Positions 51,301-54,707 of a stretch of 54,707 bases of DNA are shown here, piece by piece. This DNA is from Bacteroides sp. (GTDB lineage Bacteria > Bacteroidota > Bacteroidia > Bacteroidales > Bacteroidaceae), in assembly GCA_019416685.1 (NCBI GenBank), contig DXWV01000003.1:1-54707 (forward strand). Reading direction: 5' to 3'. The first letter of the stretch is position 1. Each line of letters starts with the position of its first letter. The notes under the pieces were generated by a model. That model was not told the DNA's origin. It did not search any database and saw nothing but the letters and a program-made list of their open reading frames with translations. The position numbers and the translations under genes were made by a program.

Positions 51301-51707
51301 GTGAACGCATGTTGCTATATCGTGAGTTGGACGGATTGACCTTGGACAAAGATGTAGATGCTTTTCGTTCGCGGCTTGAAGACCGCTTTGGTCCTGTGCC
51401 TTCCGAAACGGAGGAATTGCTTCGTATCGTTCCGCTTCGTCGCCTTGCTGCCCGTCTGGGAGCAGAAAAGGTATTCCTTAAAGCAGGGCGTATGACGCTG
51501 TTCTTCGTATCCAATCCGGACAGCCCATTCTATCAGAGCCAGGCTTTTGGTAAGGTGATAGATTATATGATGAAGTACACCCGTCGTTGTGATTTGCGCG
51601 AACAGAGTGGACGCCGTTCGATGGTAATAAAAGATATCCCGAATGTAGAGACTGCTGTGAGTATATTGCAGGAAATGGTGGCTTTACCGGTGAAACAGGA
51701 AGAATAA
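48330..51707 (+). CDS. mfd: Transcription-repair coupling factor
   Basis: The 1125-residue DNA translocase displaces RNA polymerase stalled at DNA lesions and recruits UvrA. It has an N-terminal UvrB-homology region, a CarD/RID polymerase-interaction domain near residue 430 (FTPGDYVVHTDHGVGRFSG), Walker A GDVGFGKTE (586-594), the DEEQ box (687-690), the TMTATPIPRTL motif, the later GSGIHIAMQDLDIRGAGNML motif and a C-terminal TRCF domain. ATG 48330 is preferred to GTG 48288, since the extra residues are not typical of the family. The gene faces the YgiQ-like gene tail to tail across a strong hairpin. Confidence 0.96.
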   Translation: MTITELQQQYAFHPNVTVMCQLLKDVSVNHIFCGGLCASSASLFSSALVQKSPSPFVFILGDLEEAGYFYHDLTQVLEGEQVLFFPSSFRRAIKYGQKDAANEILRTEVLSRLQKGEKGLCIVTYPDALAEKVVSQEELDDKTLKLNVGEHVDSGFITEVLHSYGFEYVDYVYEPGQYAVRGSIIDVFSFASEYPYRVDFFGDEVESIRTFEVDTQLSREKKKSIVIVPDLALAGAMSSSFLDFIPKDTILAMRDFLWLRERIQIVHDETLTPQALAVQEAEENGSIKLEGKLIDGAEFAVRALDFRRMEFGNKPTGTPDATLEFETTAQPIFHKNFDLVAASFREYREKGYSLYICSDSRKQTERIRAIFEDRGDEIPFIAVERTLHEGFADDALRLCIFTDHQLFDRFHKYNLKSDKARSGKVALSLKELNQFTPGDYVVHTDHGVGRFSGLVRIPNGDTTQEVMKLVYQNEDVVFVSIHSLHKVSKYKGKEGEAPRLNKLGTGAWEKLKERTKTKIKDIARDLILLYSKRREEKGFAYSPDSFLQRELEASFIYEDTPDQSKATAEVKADMERDRPMDRLVCGDVGFGKTEVAIRAAFKAVADNKQVAVLVPTTVLAYQHFQTFRERLKGLPCKVEYLSRARTAAQTKAVLKGLKEGEVGILIGTHRILGKDVHFKDLGLLIIDEEQKFGVSVKEKLRQLKVNVDTLTMTATPIPRTLQFSLMGARDLSVISTPPPNRYPIQTELHTFNEEIITDAINFEMSRNGQVFFVNNRIANLPELKAMIQRHIPDCRIAIGHGQMEPAELEQIIFDFVNYDYDVLLATTIIESGIDIPNANTIIINQAQNFGLSDLHQMRGRVGRSNKKAFCYLLAPPLSSLTSEGRRRLQAIENFSDLGSGIHIAMQDLDIRGAGNMLGAEQSGFIADLGYETYQKILSEAVYELKTDEFAELYANEIKGEGAVSGEQFVDECQVESDLELLLPANYVTGSSERMLLYRELDGLTLDKDVDAFRSRLEDRFGPVPSETEELLRIVPLRRLAARLGAEKVFLKAGRMTLFFVSNPDSPFYQSQAFGKVIDYMMKYTRRCDLREQSGRRSMVIKDIPNVETAVSILQEMVALPVKQEE

Positions 51708-51743
51708 ACCCACCCGTGTCTGTGTGCCTTGTAGAGCCTGTTT

Positions 51744-51807
51744 GCAGAGTACGCCTTGCCTGTTTGTTGGCAAGGCGTACTCTGCATGTAGGCAAGGCGT
51801 GTACTGC
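51744..51807. terminator. Bidirectional hairpin with a third repeat arm
   Basis: GCAGAGTACGCCTTGCC (51744-51760) pairs perfectly over 17 bases with 51769-51785 across an 8-base loop. A third, imperfect copy of the right arm (GGCAAGGCGTGTACTGC) follows at 51791-51807. It lies between convergent mfd and the YgiQ-like gene, where a shared terminator is expected; neither side has a strong T tract. Confidence 0.75.
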
Positions 51808-51832
51808 AAGCAGCATAGTATGATACTGTATT

Positions 51833-53653
51833 TTATCTCTTTCCGTACAATTTATCTATCAGGTCTTGGCGTCCAATGCGCCGTAATTCGTTGATGATAT
51901 TCCGGCGTTCTTCCGGTTTGTACCAGAAAAAGAACTGGCGTTGTGCCAATTTCTCTCGTTGTGTTTTGGCACTGAATATCGGTTCCAGTGTATAGGGGTG
52001 GAATCCGGTGTACCATGCTTCTGTTGCAACGGTCATCGGGGTAGGAGTGAAGTCCTGTACCTGCTCCAGATGAAAGTCCAGTCGTTTGGTGATGATGGCC
52101 AACTCAGCCATATCCTCCTCCTCGCAGCCCGGATGGCTGGAGATGAAGTAAGGGATAAGTTGCTGTCGCAGGTTTTTCTCGGTGTTGATGCGGTCGAATA
52201 TTTTTTTAAACTCTCCAAATTGGCTGAACGAGGGCTTACGCATAATATTGAGGACGCGGTCGCTGGTATGTTCCGGCGCTACTTTCAGTCGTCCGCTAAC
52301 ATGCTTCTCAATCAGCTCGCGAGTATATTCATTGGTACTGCGATTTACTGCAGGGTCTTTACTTTGGTGCAGCAACAGGTCATAGCGTACTCCGCTACCG
52401 ATAAATGATTTTTTAATACCTGGCAGTGCATCTACTGCATGATAGATCTCGAGCAAAGGGCGGTGGTCTGTATTCAGATTCGGACATATTCTGGGGTGGA
52501 TACATGACGGGCGCTTACACTTCCGGCAGACTGCCTCGTCCTTTCCTCCCATTTTGTACATATTGGCCGAAGGACCTCCCAGATCACTAAGATAGCCTTT
52601 GAAGTCCGGCAACTGCATCACCTCTTTTACTTCTTTGAGAATGGAATCCTTGCTGCGGCTTACGATGAATTTGCCCTGGTGTGCCGAAATGGTGCAAAAG
52701 GCACAACCTCCGAAGCATCCTCGGTGGATGTTTACCGAGAACTTAATCATATCATAGGCGGGAATACGCTTTCCTTTATACTTGGGATGCGGCAGGCGGG
52801 TATAGGGTAGGTTGAACGAGTGGTCCAGTTCCTCCTGCGTCATGGGCGGATAGGGTGGATTGACTACTACAACCTGTTTTCCTACAACTTGCAGGATGCG
52901 TGCAGCGGCATATTTATTCGACTCCTCTTCGATATGGCGGAAGTTGGCGGCCTGTTTTTTCTTGTCTTTCAGACATTCTTCGTGTGAGTAAAGTTCGATG
53001 TCATCTTCCGTACGGATTACATTTTCCGTATTGTTTCGCAGATAAGCTGTTTGCAGTAGATCGGTCGGCATCTCATGGGTGGTTTGCAGTCGTTTGCAAA
53101 GGTCGGCAATAGGCTTTTCTCCCATGCCATAGATGAGCAGGTCGGCGCCACTGTCACACAGGATACTTTTCTGTATTTTATCCTGCCAATAGTCATAATG
53201 ACTCAATCGGCGCAAGCTTGCTTCAATGCCACCCAGTACAACTGGAACATCCGGGTATAGCTTTTTCAGTATCTGGCTGTATACAATCGAAGGGTATTCG
53301 GGACGCATATCCGGGCGTCCGTCCGGAGTATAGGCATCTTCACTGCGAAGGCGTTTATTGGCAGTATATTTGTTTACCATAGAATCCATACATCCTGCCG
53401 AAATGCCAAAGAACAGGCGGGGGCGTCCCAGCTTCTTAAAGTCGCGCAGATCATCGCGCCAGTTCGGTTGGGGGATAATGGCTACCCGCAATCCCTGTGC
53501 TTCGAGAATGCGGCCAATCACAGCCGGCCCGAAGGAGGGGTGGTCTACATAGGCATCTCCACTGAATAGGATGACATCGAGTTCATCCCATCCGTGCAGT
53601 TCTACTTCTTTCTTGGTGGTAGGCAGCCAGTCGGTAAGTCGGTATTCTTTCAT
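51833..53653 (-). CDS. YgiQ-family radical SAM protein
   Basis: The 606-residue protein shows the radical SAM cluster motif CFGGCAFC (C313, C317, C320) within NIHRGCFGGCAFCTISAHQG, a B12-binding-like N-terminal part (DVILFSGDAYVDHPSFGPAV) and further cysteines in CRKCKRPSCIHPRICPN, the usual YgiQ arrangement. The reaction of YgiQ proteins is not established. ATG 53653 (MKEYRLTDWLPTT) is the family start; an in-frame TTG at 53671 is less likely. A TATCTTTG box ends only five bases before this ATG, so the message may be leaderless. Confidence 0.92.
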   Translation of the reverse strand: MKEYRLTDWLPTTKKEVELHGWDELDVILFSGDAYVDHPSFGPAVIGRILEAQGLRVAIIPQPNWRDDLRDFKKLGRPRLFFGISAGCMDSMVNKYTANKRLRSEDAYTPDGRPDMRPEYPSIVYSQILKKLYPDVPVVLGGIEASLRRLSHYDYWQDKIQKSILCDSGADLLIYGMGEKPIADLCKRLQTTHEMPTDLLQTAYLRNNTENVIRTEDDIELYSHEECLKDKKKQAANFRHIEEESNKYAAARILQVVGKQVVVVNPPYPPMTQEELDHSFNLPYTRLPHPKYKGKRIPAYDMIKFSVNIHRGCFGGCAFCTISAHQGKFIVSRSKDSILKEVKEVMQLPDFKGYLSDLGGPSANMYKMGGKDEAVCRKCKRPSCIHPRICPNLNTDHRPLLEIYHAVDALPGIKKSFIGSGVRYDLLLHQSKDPAVNRSTNEYTRELIEKHVSGRLKVAPEHTSDRVLNIMRKPSFSQFGEFKKIFDRINTEKNLRQQLIPYFISSHPGCEEEDMAELAIITKRLDFHLEQVQDFTPTPMTVATEAWYTGFHPYTLEPIFSAKTQREKLAQRQFFFWYKPEERRNIINELRRIGRQDLIDKLYGKR

Positions 53654-53657
53654 GCTG

Positions 53658-53665
53658 CAAAGATA
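53658..53665 (-). promoter_or_regulatory. -7 box (TATCTTTG) abutting the YgiQ-like start codon
   Basis: It reads TATCTTTG on the minus strand. The usual box-to-start distance puts +1 at or next to the A of the ATG at 53653. Confidence 0.5.
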
Positions 53666-53759
53666 ATGCAAACCGAGAGCAGAATAAAATCAACAAGTTC
53701 ATTTTTTATGCCAAGGTGCAGCTTATCTTCGCTTTTAAGCAAAGATTATGTAAATTTCA

Positions 53760-54236
53760 CTATACCAATGCACTGATAAAGCAGAAGATGAACCAACCGC
53801 ATACGGCAACTTTCAGTACAGTGCCCATTAAGAATCCTACAAAAGCTCCGAATCCGGCTTTGAGGGCGTGATGTGCCTCTTTTCCTCTTAACAACTCTCC
53901 TATAAATGCTCCGGCAAATGGACCGATGATAACACCCCAGGGAGGGAACAAGAAAAGTCCTGTGAAGGTACCGATAATACAACCCCAGTTACCCCAGCTG
54001 GTACCACCAAACCGTTTCACCCCGAACATCGGGATAAAATAATCGAGCACCTGAATAGCTACGACAAGCAGTAGCCACAAGAAAAGCTGAGTTATTGTGA
54101 ATTGTACTTTGTCGGTGAAGTGAAGCAACACCAGAGCCACATAGGCGATGGGCGGACCCGGAAGCATCGGGACGATGCATCCTATCAGTCCTACCAACAG
54201 GCAGATGCTTCCTATGATAATAAGGAGAATATCCAT
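53760..54236 (-). CDS. DUF456 family membrane protein
   Basis: The 158-residue protein is almost entirely hydrophobic with four or five helices and glycine-zipper-like segments. LPGPPIAYVALVLL near the N-terminus, KRFGGTSWGNWG in the middle and IIGPFAGAFIGELL later match DUF456. Function is unknown for the family. It starts four bases after the small gene at 54241-54585 and is probably cotranscribed with it. Confidence 0.88.
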   Translation of the reverse strand: MDILLIIIGSICLLVGLIGCIVPMLPGPPIAYVALVLLHFTDKVQFTITQLFLWLLLVVAIQVLDYFIPMFGVKRFGGTSWGNWGCIIGTFTGLFLFPPWGVIIGPFAGAFIGELLRGKEAHHALKAGFGAFVGFLMGTVLKVAVCGWFIFCFISALV

Positions 54237-54240
54237 CCGG

Positions 54241-54585
54241 TTAGCCGATTCGTTTGATAATAGAGATGAACTCTTCGTTTGTCATGCCGAAGCTTTGTTC
54301 TCGGTAGTTTACAAAATCTTCCAGATAGTCACTGGCTATGGCATCCATAATGTCTTTTCCGTCAAGGCCAAGTTCGTCGAGCATGAAACGTATGAGGCCC
54401 TGATAGGCACGAATGGTTTTCATTCGTTGGTCAGCAGCCGGCACAGCCATCATCTGACACTGATGCTCGTTGCGGGCAATAAGATAAACGGTAGCGTAGA
54501 ACTTGTCTATGCTACCATATATGTTGTTGATTTTCCGGGTGGCTGATCCCGGTAACTCCTTTAATTTTTGTTGTACTTCACTCAT
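54241..54585 (-). CDS. Conserved-looking small hypothetical protein
   Basis: The 114-residue protein is predicted soluble and largely helical, without signal peptide, cysteine clusters or nucleotide-binding motifs. It reads as a compact, well-balanced protein (YGSIDKFYATVYLIARNEHQ, then LIRFMLDELGLDGKDIMDAI), and codon use matches housekeeping neighbours. It lies four bases upstream of the DUF456 gene. I do not recognise the family. Confidence 0.75.
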   Translation of the reverse strand: MSEVQQKLKELPGSATRKINNIYGSIDKFYATVYLIARNEHQCQMMAVPAADQRMKTIRAYQGLIRFMLDELGLDGKDIMDAIASDYLEDFVNYREQSFGMTNEEFISIIKRIG

Positions 54586-54606
54586 ATTTAATACGGTTTG
54601 GGATAT

Positions 54607-54630
54607 ATTTCACCACAGAGGACACAGAAA
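54607..54630. repeat. Short interspersed sequence (TTTCACCACAGAG-type)
   Basis: ATTTCACCACAGAGGACACA at the window end resembles TTTTCACCACAGAGAGCACA at 48229-48248. Both lie upstream of genes. I recall similar sequence between many Bacteroides genes; a genome-wide count would be needed to confirm. The bases after it to 54707 hold nothing recognisable. Confidence 0.5.
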
Positions 54631-54707
54631 CTATATTACTTTAAATTACTTTATAATAATCATAAAGACATATATAAAATGAAAACAAGTTCCAAATAAA
54701 TATAGAT

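Noticed and set aside
1..54707. CRISPR array, integrase, transposase, tRNA or rRNA genes
   Set aside because: Looked for but not seen; the repeats found are short, few and either coding or palindromic.

Overview
This window reads as chromosomal DNA of a Bacteroides-like member of the Bacteroidota. The grounds are lipoprotein-rich gene content, BspA-type leucine-rich-repeat proteins, SusE/BspA-style surface architecture, tandem TPR histidine kinases, several TAnnTTTG boxes (the Bacteroides -7 promoter element) and the near absence of useful Shine-Dalgarno sequences. No rRNA, tRNA, CRISPR array, transposase, integrase or phage gene was seen. The species cannot be named from the sequence.

Region 1 (1-12300) is AT-rich and accessory. 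It holds six copies or remnants of one family of 6-bladed beta-propeller lipoproteins: a window-edge fragment with a frameshift, three apparently intact genes (540, 5103, 10971), one with an internal deletion (9891-10561) and a bare signal peptide (12211). Around them are two CxxC thioredoxin-like membrane-anchored partners (one intact, one cut by a TAA codon), a small NVEALA-like cysteine-bearing exported peptide, a second-copy type signal peptidase I, an O-antigen-ligase/Wzy-like membrane protein with a TPR tail, and a transglutaminase-like lipoprotein. The order peptide - hairpin - propeller - CxxC protein - signal peptidase - ligase (4682-9669) looks like one functional block, and is the best candidate here for an undescribed envelope system. 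Its function is unknown and any role for the block is inference.

Region 2 (12368-21601) is an efflux operon: lipoprotein adaptor, RND permease, TolC-like channel, a second diverged RND permease and a tiny lipoprotein. A 380-base dyad-rich gap and a minus-strand plsC follow.

Region 3 (23032-31061) has two overlapping membrane sensor kinases, the second lacking recognisable ATP-binding motifs, then the SbcD-SbcC nuclease pair. A convergent metallophosphoesterase, and an ECF sigma factor with a membrane partner protein, lie on the minus strand (31048-33409).

Region 4 (33766-44780) is a two-gene operon of very large secreted repeat proteins, both ending in domains that resemble type IX secretion sorting signals. 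It is closed by a clear intrinsic terminator.

Region 5 (44980-54585) is housekeeping: a stand-alone MetH activation domain, dihydroorotase, a polyprenol-phosphate mannosyltransferase-like GT2, Mfd, a YgiQ-type radical SAM protein, a DUF456 membrane protein and a small conserved hypothetical gene.
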